Shown here: piece after piece, positions 1 to 6,340 of the stretch
Position numbering within the stretch: the first letter of the stretch is position 1
Layout: each line of letters starts with the position of its first letter
Source: JBKPNX01 sp046732855
Lineage (GTDB): Bacteria; Pseudomonadota; Alphaproteobacteria; Geminicoccales; Geminicoccaceae
Direction: 5' to 3'
NCBI GenBank assembly: GCA_046732855.1
Contig: JBKPNX010000141.1
Coordinates: 1-11,737, forward strand
DNA: 11,737 nucleotides
Program-made: the position numbers and the translations under genes
The notes under the pieces: generated by a model
What the model was told of the DNA's origin: nothing
Databases searched by the model: none
What the model saw: only the letters and a program-made list of their open reading frames with translations

Positions 1-149
1 GGCCGACAGGGTTCTGGCCGGGGCTGATCCCGATCGATCACGTTCTGCTCAAGGGTCCACTGGCCGTGACCACCCTGCGCCGCGGTCCGCAGATCGGCTC
101 GGACCATTTTCCGATCATCGCCGACCTGCGCCTCCTCGCAAACCCCTGA
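1..149 (+). CDS. Endonuclease/exonuclease/phosphatase family protein, C-terminal end (partial)
   Basis: The reading frame that begins at base 3 is open from the window edge and stops at TGA 147-149, giving about 48 residues. It contains 'IPIDHVLLKGPL' and 'GSDHFPIIADLRL'. In the endonuclease/exonuclease/phosphatase (EEP) fold the last segments are an 'IDHVL' strand and a terminal 'SDHFPI' motif whose Asp and His belong to the metal-dependent phosphodiesterase active site. Only this end is present, so the substrate (nucleic acid, phospholipid or other phosphodiester) and any signal peptide cannot be judged. A short hairpin-capable sequence follows the stop, and the next gene is on the opposite strand, so this gene ends its transcription unit. 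Confidence 0.75.
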   Translation, partial: PTGFWPGLIPIDHVLLKGPLAVTTLRRGPQIGSDHFPIIADLRLLANP

Positions 150-170
150 GCCCGCCAGCCAGGCTGGGGC
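150..170 (+). terminator. Possible terminator hairpin after the EEP gene
   Basis: Directly after the stop codon, CCAGCC (155-160) and GGCTGG (162-167) form a 13-base palindrome around A161, and GCC (150-152) can pair with GGC (168-170). A short GC stem at a gene end, before an opposing gene, suits a terminator. No T-tract follows, so this is weak. Confidence 0.25.
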
Positions 171-271
171 CGCGGATGCGCCGAGTGGGATTTCGGCGGC
201 TGCGACTGCGAGCCGGTCAGCGGGCGGTCGGAATGGAGCTCGTCACCGTCGGCGAGGCCGGCGAGACGCGG

Positions 272-409
272 TCATGTGGGCTGCTCGCCCGTATGGGCCC
301 GGAAGCGCCGCCGCCGATCGAGCTCCGCCCGGCGGGTACGCTCGTCCCAGCGCCACACGGCGAGAAGAACCGCAGCTCCGATCGCGAGAATCACCAGATA
401 GCCCGACAT
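272..409 (-). CDS. Small single-span membrane protein (45 aa), unknown function
   Basis: An ATG at 409-407 on the minus strand opens a 45-codon frame ending in TGA at 274-272. Residues 1-18 (MSGYLVILAIGAAVLLAV) form one hydrophobic segment. A strongly basic tail follows with 'WRWDERTRRAELDRRRRF' at about residues 19-36. This layout, an N-terminal membrane anchor with an Arg-rich cytoplasmic tail, is common in small bacterial membrane proteins and unlikely from random GC-rich sequence. A weak purine-rich GGGATAG lies just upstream of the start. I do not recognise a family. It converges on the EEP gene and stands alone. It could still be a chance frame. Confidence 0.5.
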   Translation of the reverse strand: MSGYLVILAIGAAVLLAVWRWDERTRRAELDRRRRFRAHTGEQPT

Positions 410-864
410 GACCTATCCCGTGGCGCTCGGCAGGCGGGCCGTGCCTGCACGAGGATTACTATAGGCGAAAGGAGGCGGCTCGACCAGGTTGGCTGTTGCC
501 CTGGCGCCACCATTTTGCCGGTGCTGTGTCTGACCGGCCACAACGGCGCCTCGGCTGAGCGGGACCGCAGACGTCGACGCGCGCGCGTTCGGCCAATGAC
601 GCCAAGCAGACAGGATGTCTGAAGATGCCCCCCTCAATGGTGTCACTCGCGTCAGCGGCTGCACGTAGCCCGTGCGCGGCGGCCATGCGCTCCAATCCAT
701 CGCGCTCAAGGCCGCCTGGCGCTGAGCGCCCGCGGCTCAGCAACCCGATCCATCGGGCCGAGCGGCACCCGAGCTCATGAGTGCCGCACCAGATGGATGA
801 TCACGGTCGCGCCGATGGCCGGCGCAGCTCTCGGATCGGGCAACGCAGAACCGAGACGCCCGCG
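410..864. other. Intergenic stretch without a supportable gene
   Basis: Open frames exist on both strands here but their products are Arg/Ala/Pro-rich with no recognisable motif, as expected for GC-rich non-coding DNA. Short inverted repeats are visible. GCTGAGC (721-727) pairs with GCTCAGC (735-741) around a 7-base loop. GCGCTCA (702-708) pairs with TGAGCGC (723-729), which competes with the first hairpin. CCCGAT (744-749) pairs with ATCGGG (752-757). Their role is unknown. Confidence 0.4.
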
Positions 865-877
865 GGGAATAATTCCC
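865..877. promoter_or_regulatory. Palindrome GGGAATAATTCCC upstream of the RlpA-like gene
   Basis: This is a perfect 6+1+6 palindrome, AT-rich at its centre, lying 36 bases upstream of the ATG at 914. Its symmetry and place in the likely promoter region suggest a binding site for a dimeric regulator. No regulator is identified. Confidence 0.25.
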
Positions 878-913
878 GCCCTCCGCCTGTTGATTTCGTA
901 GGGAGACGTCCGG

Positions 914-1339
914 ATGTGGCGATTCTGGTTGCCTTACGCGGGAGCGATCTGCTGGTTGCTGGGCGCCGCGGTCCAGGCCACCGCAGCGGGCCGTCAATAC
1001 CAGGAGTGGGGCATGGCGTCCTGGTATGGCGAACGGTTTCAGGGTCTACAGACCGCGAGCGGCGAGCTTTTCGATTTCAATCAGCTTACTGCGGCCCATC
1101 GCCAGCTGCCGTTCGGGGCCGAGGTCACGGTCATCAATCTGCGGACCGGCGCCTCGGTGGCCGTGGTGATCAACGACCGCGGCCCTTGCGTCGTCGGTCG
1201 TGACATCGACCTGTCGAAGGCGGCGGCGCGCGCGTTGGGCATCATCGAGGACGGCCTCGCTCCGGTCTTGATCGAGGCTGACCTGAAGCAACTGGCAAGC
1301 GCCCAGCGGAGGCAGATGCGCACCAGCGTCGGATGTTGA
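914..1339 (+). CDS. rlpA: RlpA-like secreted double-psi beta-barrel protein (septal peptidoglycan-type)
   Basis: The 141-residue product matches the RlpA family. Residues 1-24 form a signal peptide with a hydrophobic core and an A-T-A-A cleavage region. The DPBB domain follows: 'GMASWYGERFQG' (33-44), 'TASGELFD' (47-54), 'LTAAHRQLPFG' (58-68) and 'INDRGP' then 'DIDLSKAAA' (about 86-105). In Pseudomonas aeruginosa RlpA the lytic transglycosylase activity on denuded glycan depends on Glu120, Asp123 and His131. E51, D54 and H62 here have exactly that spacing, so activity is plausible. There is no C-terminal SPOR domain, so septal targeting by denuded glycan is not expected. C13 is not in a good lipobox, so a periplasmic rather than lipid-anchored form is likely. 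A GGGAG Shine-Dalgarno lies 8 bases before the ATG. Confidence 0.88.
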   Translation: MWRFWLPYAGAICWLLGAAVQATAAGRQYQEWGMASWYGERFQGLQTASGELFDFNQLTAAHRQLPFGAEVTVINLRTGASVAVVINDRGPCVVGRDIDLSKAAARALGIIEDGLAPVLIEADLKQLASAQRRQMRTSVGC

Positions 1340-1514
1340 TGCGGCGCGCGGGGCGGTTGGCTGCCGGTTGCGTCGAGCTGCCGCCCGGCCGCGCAGATCC
1401 GTGCTGGGCCGCTCTGCATCAGCAGGCCTTCCGCGCCAGAAGACGTTCCTTGCCGATCCGCTCCAGGTCGTCGCTGCTGAAGGGCTCAGGCAGATCCGCA
1501 CCGGCCAGGGCAGG

Positions 1515-1922
1515 TCAGTGGGGCGGCCGGCTCGATGACGAATGGAAGGTCTCGGCCAGCGCTCCGAGCACCGCAGCGATCGCCAGCGAGAGCCAGGGAT
1601 CGCGCCGCACCTGCTCGCCGATCGAGAGCAACAGCGCGTCGGCACCCACCGGGTCCGCCGGCGGCTTGCGCGGCTTGCGGTAACGCACGCTCAGCACGAC
1701 CACGCCGGCCGCGCCGCCGAGCACCAACGCGGTGAGCAGCGCCGCGAGCGGCGGCTCGACCACGTCGGCCAGAGCAAGATAGACCGTCGCCACGACGAAG
1801 CCGAAGGCCGTCGCCAGCAGCACCAGGGCGATGGCGTAGCCGACCAGGCGCGCCGTCAGATCGTGAATCATTTGTGACCGCACCAGCGCACGTAACAGGA
1901 GCGCGGGGGACCCACCCTTCAC
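1515..1922 (-). CDS. Holin-X/YqjE-like membrane protein (phage-holin superfamily III type)
   Basis: The 135-residue product has membrane segments at about residues 26-50 and 58-79, a basic loop 'RYRKPRKPP' (80-88), and a third hydrophobic stretch at 111-124 after 'GEQVRRDPW'. This is the layout of the YqjE/actinobacterial holin-X-like family, small inner-membrane proteins usually encoded beside DUF883/YqjD proteins; their role is poorly defined and linked to envelope stress. I take the GTG at 1922-1920 as start because it overlaps the TGA of the upstream gene (GTGA) and has GGAG 5 bases before it, which predicts translational coupling. An ATG at residue 18 (1871) is the alternative and lacks a clear Shine-Dalgarno. 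The frame stays open for 31 more codons after its UGA (see findings). Confidence 0.72.
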   Translation of the reverse strand: MKGGSPALLLRALVRSQMIHDLTARLVGYAIALVLLATAFGFVVATVYLALADVVEPPLAALLTALVLGGAAGVVVLSVRYRKPRKPPADPVGADALLLSIGEQVRRDPWLSLAIAAVLGALAETFHSSSSRPPH

Positions 1923-2251
1923 TTGCGCTCCAAGAGACGGGCGATCAGGACCCCGGCGCCGAACGCGGCCAGCAGACTGAGCAGGGGTCGCTCCTTGATG
2001 GTATCCTCGATCTGCGCGATCGACGCCTGACCTTGCCGGCGCAGCGCATCGGCGGCGCGCTCGAGATCGGCGCCGAGCTCCTCGATCTTGAGCGCCCCTG
2101 CGGTCTGGGCTCTCGCCAGCGCGGCGCTGCTCAAGCCTTTGACGTGCTTGGTCAACATCGCCAGCTCGGTGCGCAGGGCTTCGACATGTTCTCTGATCGC
2201 GTCTAGCTCCTGATCCGCCTCCTTGCTCGCGGTCTCCACTTCCTTAGCCAT
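1919..2251 (-). CDS. DUF883/YqjD-ElaB-like membrane-anchored helical protein
   Basis: The 110-residue product has a charged, helical N-terminal part (residues 5-85, Glu/Lys/Ala-rich, coiled-coil-like) followed by 'KERP' and one C-terminal membrane segment (about 89-107) ending in a basic 'RLLERK'. This is the architecture of the DUF883 family (E. coli YqjD, ElaB, YgaM). Those proteins are C-tail-anchored in the inner membrane, are stationary-phase or RpoS controlled, and have been reported to bind ribosomes. The start at 2251 is favoured over an in-frame ATG at 2287 because AAGGAGG (2260-2266) sits 8 bases before it. It is the first gene of a two-gene operon with the holin-X-like gene. Its stop codon overlaps that gene's GTG start. 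Confidence 0.78.
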   Translation of the reverse strand: MAKEVETASKEADQELDAIREHVEALRTELAMLTKHVKGLSSAALARAQTAGALKIEELGADLERAADALRRQGQASIAQIEDTIKERPLLSLLAAFGAGVLIARLLERK

Positions 2252-2577
2252 CGATCGATCCTCCTTGGACGCGGACGCCTGGGTCACGGCGATCCCGCAG
2301 GTTTAGCAGAGCACCTGCATAAAACCATAGGAGTGCGTTCAACAGCCGACCATCATGCCGGGCCCGGTGGGCGTTCTCCGTCCTTCTGCCGAAATCACTG
2401 CCGTCGCCAGGCGGCTTGGCTGCCGGGCCTTGACCGCGAGATCAGGCCCCGAGTCGCTGCCCGCGAGCCTGGATTTCGGTTATCGGGCAACCGCCTGCGC
2501 GATGGCGGATCCGCGGCTCGCTTTGGAACGACGCGGATGACCAGCGCGGGCTGAACTTGAGCATCACCGTGCAGCGC
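2252..2577. other. Divergent intergenic region between the DUF883 operon and the entericidin-like gene
   Basis: No gene is supported here. Frames present give low-complexity products. GCAGGT (2297-2302) and ACCTGC (2313-2318) form an inverted repeat around 10 bases, about 46 bases upstream of the minus-strand DUF883 start, where an operator or leader hairpin could lie. The short AT-rich run ATAAAACCATAG (2319-2330) may include promoter elements for the minus strand. I could not find a convincing -10/-35 pair for that operon. Confidence 0.35.
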
Positions 2578-2603
2578 GGAACCTTTCACCTGATCCGGAC
2601 ATT
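2578..2603 (+). promoter_or_regulatory. Possible EcfG-type (general stress response) promoter
   Basis: GGAAC at 2578-2582 is followed after 17 bases by CATT at 2600-2603. The alphaproteobacterial EcfG consensus is GGAAC, 16-17 bases, then CGTT, so one of the four -10 bases differs. Transcription would start near 2610, just before the Shine-Dalgarno of the entericidin-like gene. Entericidin-like genes are often members of this stress regulon, which supports the call, but one mismatch leaves real doubt. Confidence 0.4.
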
Positions 2604-2638
2604 CAAAATTCAGTCCTGCGCATCCGGAGGAGGAACGC

Positions 2639-2818
2639 ATGGTGAAGGCTTTGAGTCGCACGCGCCCCGAGCTCGGCTGGCTGTTGGGAGTGATCGCCGC
2701 GCTGTTCATGATGTCGGCGCTGAGCGGCTGCAATACGGTCGAGGGCATGGGCAAGGATGTGTCTGCCGGTGGCCGGGCGATGAGCAATACCGCCGAGGAG
2801 ACCAAAGAAAAGATGTAG
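2639..2818 (+). CDS. Entericidin A/B-like small lipoprotein
   Basis: This 59-codon gene starts at an ATG with a strong GGAGGAGG 5-6 bases upstream. The product has a short basic N-terminus, a hydrophobic stretch (residues 13-28) and the lipobox 'LSGC' with Cys31 as the lipidation site. The mature peptide is 29 residues, beginning 'CNTVEGMGKDVSAGG' and ending 'AEETKEKM'. 'GCNTveGmGkDv.agG.ai...A' is the hallmark of the EcnA/EcnB entericidin family. In E. coli these form a toxin/antidote lipoprotein pair that promotes lysis in stationary phase. Only one such gene is seen here, so calling it toxin or antidote is not possible, and in alphaproteobacteria single copies are common. A possible EcfG promoter lies upstream. 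Confidence 0.85.
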   Translation: MVKALSRTRPELGWLLGVIAALFMMSALSGCNTVEGMGKDVSAGGRAMSNTAEETKEKM

Positions 2819-2850
2819 GCGCAGGCGAGGCGGCGGCCTCACTGGCCTCG

Positions 2851-2925
2851 TGCTGCCGGGGCCCGCTGGCCGCCGCCGGGCCTGTACGGGCGGAATCTGC
2901 GACCCCAGTGAAGGGCCCGGCAGCA
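2851..2925. repeat. Long-arm inverted repeat between convergent genes
   Basis: TGCTGCCGGGGCCC (2851-2864) is the reverse complement of GGGCCCGGCAGCA (2913-2925) except for one extra G, with 48 bases between. A smaller pairing, CCGCC with GGGCGG, is possible inside the loop. It lies between the ends of the entericidin-like gene and the opposing methionine synthase, so it could stop transcription from both sides, although no T-tract is present. It could also be a REP-like element. Confidence 0.4.
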
Positions 2926-2952
2926 TCTGCAGATAGCATGCAGATCCAGGTG

Positions 2953-3975
2953 TCAGCCGCGAAGTTGCGCGCGGGCCATCGCGGCCCCGGCGCCAAGCGC
3001 CCGCAGCTTGCCCAAGGCGACCTCGCGCGGCAGCGGCGCCATTCCGCAGTTGGTGCAGGGCAGGATCCGTTCGGGATCGACGTAGCGAATCGCATCGCGG
3101 ATCACAGCGGCCACCTGTTCCGGGGTTTCGACCGTACGTGAGGCGACGTCGATCGCTCCCAGTAGAATGACCTTGTCCTTGAGCAGGCCGAGCAGCGACA
3201 GCGGCACGCGAGAGTTGGCGCACTCCAGCGATATCTGCGCGATCCGGCTGGCATTGAGCGCCGGGAAGATCTTTTCGTACTGACGCCATTCCGCGCCGAG
3301 GGTCTCTTTCCAGCGGATGTTCGCCTCGATGCCGTAGCCGTAGCAGATGTGCACTGCGGTCGGGCAGCGGAGGCCCTCGATCGCGCGGTGCAGGGCGGCG
3401 ATGCCCCAGTCCTTGACCTCGTCCATGAACACGTTGAACGCCGGCTCGTCGAACTGGATGACGTCGACCCCCGCCGCCTCGAGCTCGCGCGCTTCCTCGT
3501 TCAGGAGCTCGGCGAATGCCATCGCCATGTCGGCGCGCCGGCCGTAGTGGGCATCGGCGATCGTGTCGCAGATGGTCATCGGGCCCGGCAGCGTGAATTT
3601 GAGCCGGCGCGCGGTGTAAGCACGGGTGAAACGCACCTGCTCGCCGTGGACCGAGCCGCGCCGTCTGAGCGGAGCGGTGACCGTGGGCACGTCCACGACG
3701 TAGCGGTTGTCGCGGATGCCCATTTTGGTTTTTCTCGTCCAATCGATGCCCTCGATCTGCTCGAGGAAGCCGTGCACGAAATGGACCCGGAACTGCTCGC
3801 CATCGGAGACGATGTCGATGCCGGCGGCTTCCTGCTCCTTCAGCCAGACCAGCGCGGCGTCGCGCTTGGCGCGCTCGAGTTCGGCGCCCTCCTGCCGCCA
3901 TGCCGGCCAGAGCTTCTCGGGCTCGGCCAGCCATGCCGGTTTCGGCAGGCTGCCGGCGATGGTGGTTTCCAGCAT
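2953..3975 (-). CDS. Cobalamin-independent methionine synthase, core type (MesD-like)
   Basis: The 340-residue product corresponds to the catalytic C-terminal half of MetE, without the N-terminal MetE domain. It starts 'TTIAGSLPKPAWL' and continues with 'GIDIVSDGEQFR' (52-63), 'LPGPMTICDT' (129-138), 'GVDVIQFDEPAFNVF' (169-183), 'HICYGYG' (209-215), 'ISLECANS' (248-255) and 'PCTNCGMAPL' (306-315). The zinc ligands of MetE (His641, Cys643, Glu665, Cys726 in E. coli) map to H209, C211, E251 and C310. Overall wording fits the MesD group of folate-independent methionine synthases, which transfer a methyl group from an unidentified donor to homocysteine and usually need the DUF1852 protein MesX. 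No mesX lies nearby. The start at 3975 is set by AGGAGG 4 bases upstream; the frame upstream of it is not protein-like. Confidence 0.85.
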   Translation of the reverse strand: MLETTIAGSLPKPAWLAEPEKLWPAWRQEGAELERAKRDAALVWLKEQEAAGIDIVSDGEQFRVHFVHGFLEQIEGIDWTRKTKMGIRDNRYVVDVPTVTAPLRRRGSVHGEQVRFTRAYTARRLKFTLPGPMTICDTIADAHYGRRADMAMAFAELLNEEARELEAAGVDVIQFDEPAFNVFMDEVKDWGIAALHRAIEGLRCPTAVHICYGYGIEANIRWKETLGAEWRQYEKIFPALNASRIAQISLECANSRVPLSLLGLLKDKVILLGAIDVASRTVETPEQVAAVIRDAIRYVDPERILPCTNCGMAPLPREVALGKLRALGAGAAMARAQLRG

Positions 3976-4264
3976 GGTGCCTCCTGGTCGGCAATCGCTG
4001 CGGTGGTCTCGATCATGCGGGCGGCCCCAATGCAGGGCAAGCCTCACAGGGCAGCGCCAGACCCGGCGATCGGGGCCTGGCGGCTCGGGCCCCCAAGCTC
4101 GGCCGGCACTGTCGGTTCGCGGATACCTGGGTCCCACCGCCGCTCTCGGGTTCGTTCGGTTGGCAGTGGCGCGGCGGTCTCATGCAGGCTCTGAGTCGGC
4201 GCGGCGGCTTGCTCGCTGCGCTGGAAAGGCGCAAATTCGACTGTAAAAGACCGGCATCTGGGGA
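3976..4264. other. Divergent intergenic region holding a repeat-tail remnant
   Basis: This 289-base gap separates the divergent methionine synthase and CoA-transferase/GNAT genes, so it must hold both promoters, but I see no clear consensus. I see no SAM riboswitch consensus upstream of the methionine synthase. Bases about 4144-4205 resemble the Asn-Glu-Pro repeat tail of the broken gene at 6735-7554 (see the separate repeat entry), so part of this spacer appears to be debris from a copy of that gene. Confidence 0.4.
4144..4205 (-). repeat. Degenerate copy of the Asn-Glu-Pro (NEP) repeat tail
   Basis: CGGGTTCGTTCGG at 4147-4159 is identical to 6821-6833. The bases that follow stay alignable: CTCATGCAG occurs at 4179-4187 and again at 6851-6859, each followed by a GTCGGCGCGGCGGCT-like stretch. 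On the minus strand the 6821 copy encodes 'LHEPAAAWLPNEP'. Here the matching 'LHETAAPLP' and 'PNEPESG' fall in different frames, so it is a decayed fragment and not a gene. Confidence 0.5.
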
Positions 4265-6283
4265 ATGTCGGGTAGGGGCGGGATGGTCGACATGGGCGGT
4301 CAGGAAACTGACTACACGTCGAAGCTCGTCAGCCTGGAGCAGGCGCTGGCCACGATCCGGCCGGGCAGCCGGATCTATCTCGGCACCGGATGCGCTGCGC
4401 CGCGCAGCCTGCTCCTTGGGCTGGAGGGGATGCAACCCGGCCCGCCCGACCTCGAGTTCGTGAGCTTCGTCACCACGTCGGCGCTGCCGATGACGACAGG
4501 CGCCTGCCAGACCCGCTACCGGCATCGGACCTTCTTCGTCGGAAGCGACGTCGAAGGGCTCGCCGAAAGCGGCCAGCTCGACTACGTGCCGATTTCGCTC
4601 GAGGAGGTGCCGGTACTCCTGGCGAGCGGCCGGCTGCCGATCGACATGGCCTTGCTTCAGGTGTCCCCGCCCGATCCCCGAGGCTACGTCAGTCTCGGGG
4701 TGTCCGTGGATCTTGCGCCCGCGGTTCTGAGCGTGGCCCGCCGCGTCATCGCCGAGGTCAACCCGGCGATGCCCCGCACGCACGGCGAGAGCTTCGTCCA
4801 TCTTGGACGCTTCGATGCGCTCGTGAAGGTCGACACACCCGTGGTGGAGTACCGCCATCCCGAGATCGGCGAGATCGGGGAACGCATCGCGCGCTATATC
4901 GCCTCGATCATCGACGACGGCTCGACGCTCCAGATCGGGCTCGGGCGCGTCCCCAACGCGGCGTTGCCGCATCTCAGGGACCGTCGCGACATCGGCATCC
5001 ACAGCGACGTCATCACCGACGGCATCATCGAGCTGATCGAGGCCGGCGTGGTGACCGGCCGCCGCAAGACGCGCCACCACGGCCGCATCGTCACCAGCTA
5101 TTGCCTGGGCACGCGGCGGCTCTACGACTTCATTCACGACAATCCCCAATTTCTGTTCCTGCCGATCGATCAGGTCTGCGATCCTCAGGAGGTCGCCGCT
5201 AATCCGCGCATGGTATCGATCACCCAGGCTTTCGCGATCGACCTGACGGGCCAGGTCTGCGTCGATCAGTTCGAAGGTCGGTTTTATGGCGGCGTATCCA
5301 CTCAGGCAGCTTTCATCCGGGGCGCGGCGCGATCCCCCGGCGGCAAGCCGATCATCTGCCTGGCGTCCACCACGGACGATGGCGCCTCCAGGCTCAAGCC
5401 TCTGCTCGAGGCCGGCGATGGGGTGGGGATCGCGAGGTCCGATGTCCACTACGTGATCACCGAATACGGCATCGCATATCTGTTCGGAAGGTCGATCCGG
5501 GAGCGGGCGGTGGCGCTGATCGAGATCGCGCACCCACGCTGGCGCGAGCAGCTGCTCGAGAGTGCCAAGCGGCTGGGCTACGTCCCGTCCGAGCAATACC
5601 TCGCCTCCCACGCCGCATATCTCGTGCACGAGGAGCGCGCGGTCGAACTGAAGAACGGAGCCAAGGTCCTGATCCGCCCGGCGCGGGCCGCCGACGCCGC
5701 GGCGCTGCAGGCATTGTTCCATCGCCTGTCGCCGGACGACGTCTACACGCGATTCTTCCGGCGAATTCGCTCGCTGTCGTACGCGGAACTGCAGAACCTT
5801 TGCAACGTCAATCATGAGACCGAGGTCGCTTTCCTAGGCGTGACCGGGCCACGCGAAAACGAGGAGGTCGTGGGCAGCGCCTGCTACTTTCTCAGCCCCA
5901 CGACCAACCTCGCCGAGACCGCCTTCATGGTCGCGCCGGAATGGCAGGGACTGGGCCTCGGGAGTGCACTCCAGGCACGCCTCCAGGAATACGCGGTGAG
6001 TCGCGGCGTGCGTGGGTTCGTCGCCGAGATCCTGCCGCAAAACCAGCGGATGCAGCATCTGGCCACGGGGGCGCCGGGGCGGGTGACGACGGTGCGCGAC
6101 GAGGGCGCGGTCCACGTGACGATCTTATTTGTCGATGACGCGCCCGGCGACGCCGCGGCCGGCCCGCCATCGTTGCCCATGGCCTTTCTCGAGCCCGATG
6201 GCCCCCGATCGATGAAGCGTCGCGACGATGGTGCCGCATCTCCTATGACCAAGCCGAGGCCGGGGTGCGCTCCGGCGAGATAG
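4265..6283 (+). CDS. Acetyl-CoA hydrolase/CoA-transferase fused to a GNAT N-acetyltransferase domain
   Basis: The 672-residue product has two parts. Residues about 18-455 match the acetyl-CoA hydrolase/butyrate-type CoA-transferase family, with 'QVSPPDPRGYVSLGVSVD' (132-149), 'LQIGLGRVPNAAL' (222-234), 'IHSDVITDG' (245-253), 'AIDLTGQVC' (324-332), 'FYGGVSTQAAFIRGAARS' (340-357) and 'DVHYVITEYGIAYLFG' (393-408). Residues about 467-623 are a GNAT fold with the acetyl-CoA loop 'APEWQGLGLGSAL' (557-569) and 'EILPQNQRM' (588-596). The last 50 residues are Pro/Ala/Arg-rich and unlikely to be folded. Position 324 is Ala where active CoA-transferases have a catalytic Glu (consensus 'NSALEVDLTGQ'). 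The pairing suggests acyl-CoA metabolism linked to protein acetylation, but this is inferred. The starts at 4283 and 4292 are alternatives and may be better; AGGGG precedes 4283. Confidence 0.85.
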   Translation: MSGRGGMVDMGGQETDYTSKLVSLEQALATIRPGSRIYLGTGCAAPRSLLLGLEGMQPGPPDLEFVSFVTTSALPMTTGACQTRYRHRTFFVGSDVEGLAESGQLDYVPISLEEVPVLLASGRLPIDMALLQVSPPDPRGYVSLGVSVDLAPAVLSVARRVIAEVNPAMPRTHGESFVHLGRFDALVKVDTPVVEYRHPEIGEIGERIARYIASIIDDGSTLQIGLGRVPNAALPHLRDRRDIGIHSDVITDGIIELIEAGVVTGRRKTRHHGRIVTSYCLGTRRLYDFIHDNPQFLFLPIDQVCDPQEVAANPRMVSITQAFAIDLTGQVCVDQFEGRFYGGVSTQAAFIRGAARSPGGKPIICLASTTDDGASRLKPLLEAGDGVGIARSDVHYVITEYGIAYLFGRSIRERAVALIEIAHPRWREQLLESAKRLGYVPSEQYLASHAAYLVHEERAVELKNGAKVLIRPARAADAAALQALFHRLSPDDVYTRFFRRIRSLSYAELQNLCNVNHETEVAFLGVTGPRENEEVVGSACYFLSPTTNLAETAFMVAPEWQGLGLGSALQARLQEYAVSRGVRGFVAEILPQNQRMQHLATGAPGRVTTVRDEGAVHVTILFVDDAPGDAAAGPPSLPMAFLEPDGPRSMKRRDDGAASPMTKPRPGCAPAR

Positions 6284-6340
6284 ACCGCTTGCAGCAGCTC
6301 GAAACGCGGCAATCGCGGCGGCGCTGCCGGCGGGTTCAAC
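6284..6340. other. Short spacer after the CoA-transferase/GNAT gene
   Basis: No gene or clear terminator with a T-tract is seen. It separates the fusion gene from the opposing DUF6883-like remnant. Confidence 0.3.

Noticed and set aside
176..622. A 148-codon plus-strand frame
   Set aside because: The product is Arg-rich and without structure, and it covers the more convincing 45-residue membrane protein on the other strand.
1046..1645. A 199-codon minus-strand frame over the RlpA-like gene
   Set aside because: It is antisense to a conserved DPBB domain and has no protein-like features.
2603..3994. A 463-codon minus-strand frame over the methionine synthase and entericidin-like gene
   Set aside because: It is Arg/Gly/Pro-rich and out of frame with the clearly conserved methionine synthase.
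3976..4264. A SAM riboswitch upstream of the methionine synthase
   Set aside because: I looked for the expected leader hairpins and conserved core on the minus strand and saw none.
4013..5815. A 600-codon open frame on the minus strand antisense to the CoA-transferase/GNAT gene
   Set aside because: It mirrors a well-recognised protein on the plus strand, is Asp/Arg/Leu-rich with no motif, and long antisense frames are expected in GC-rich genes.
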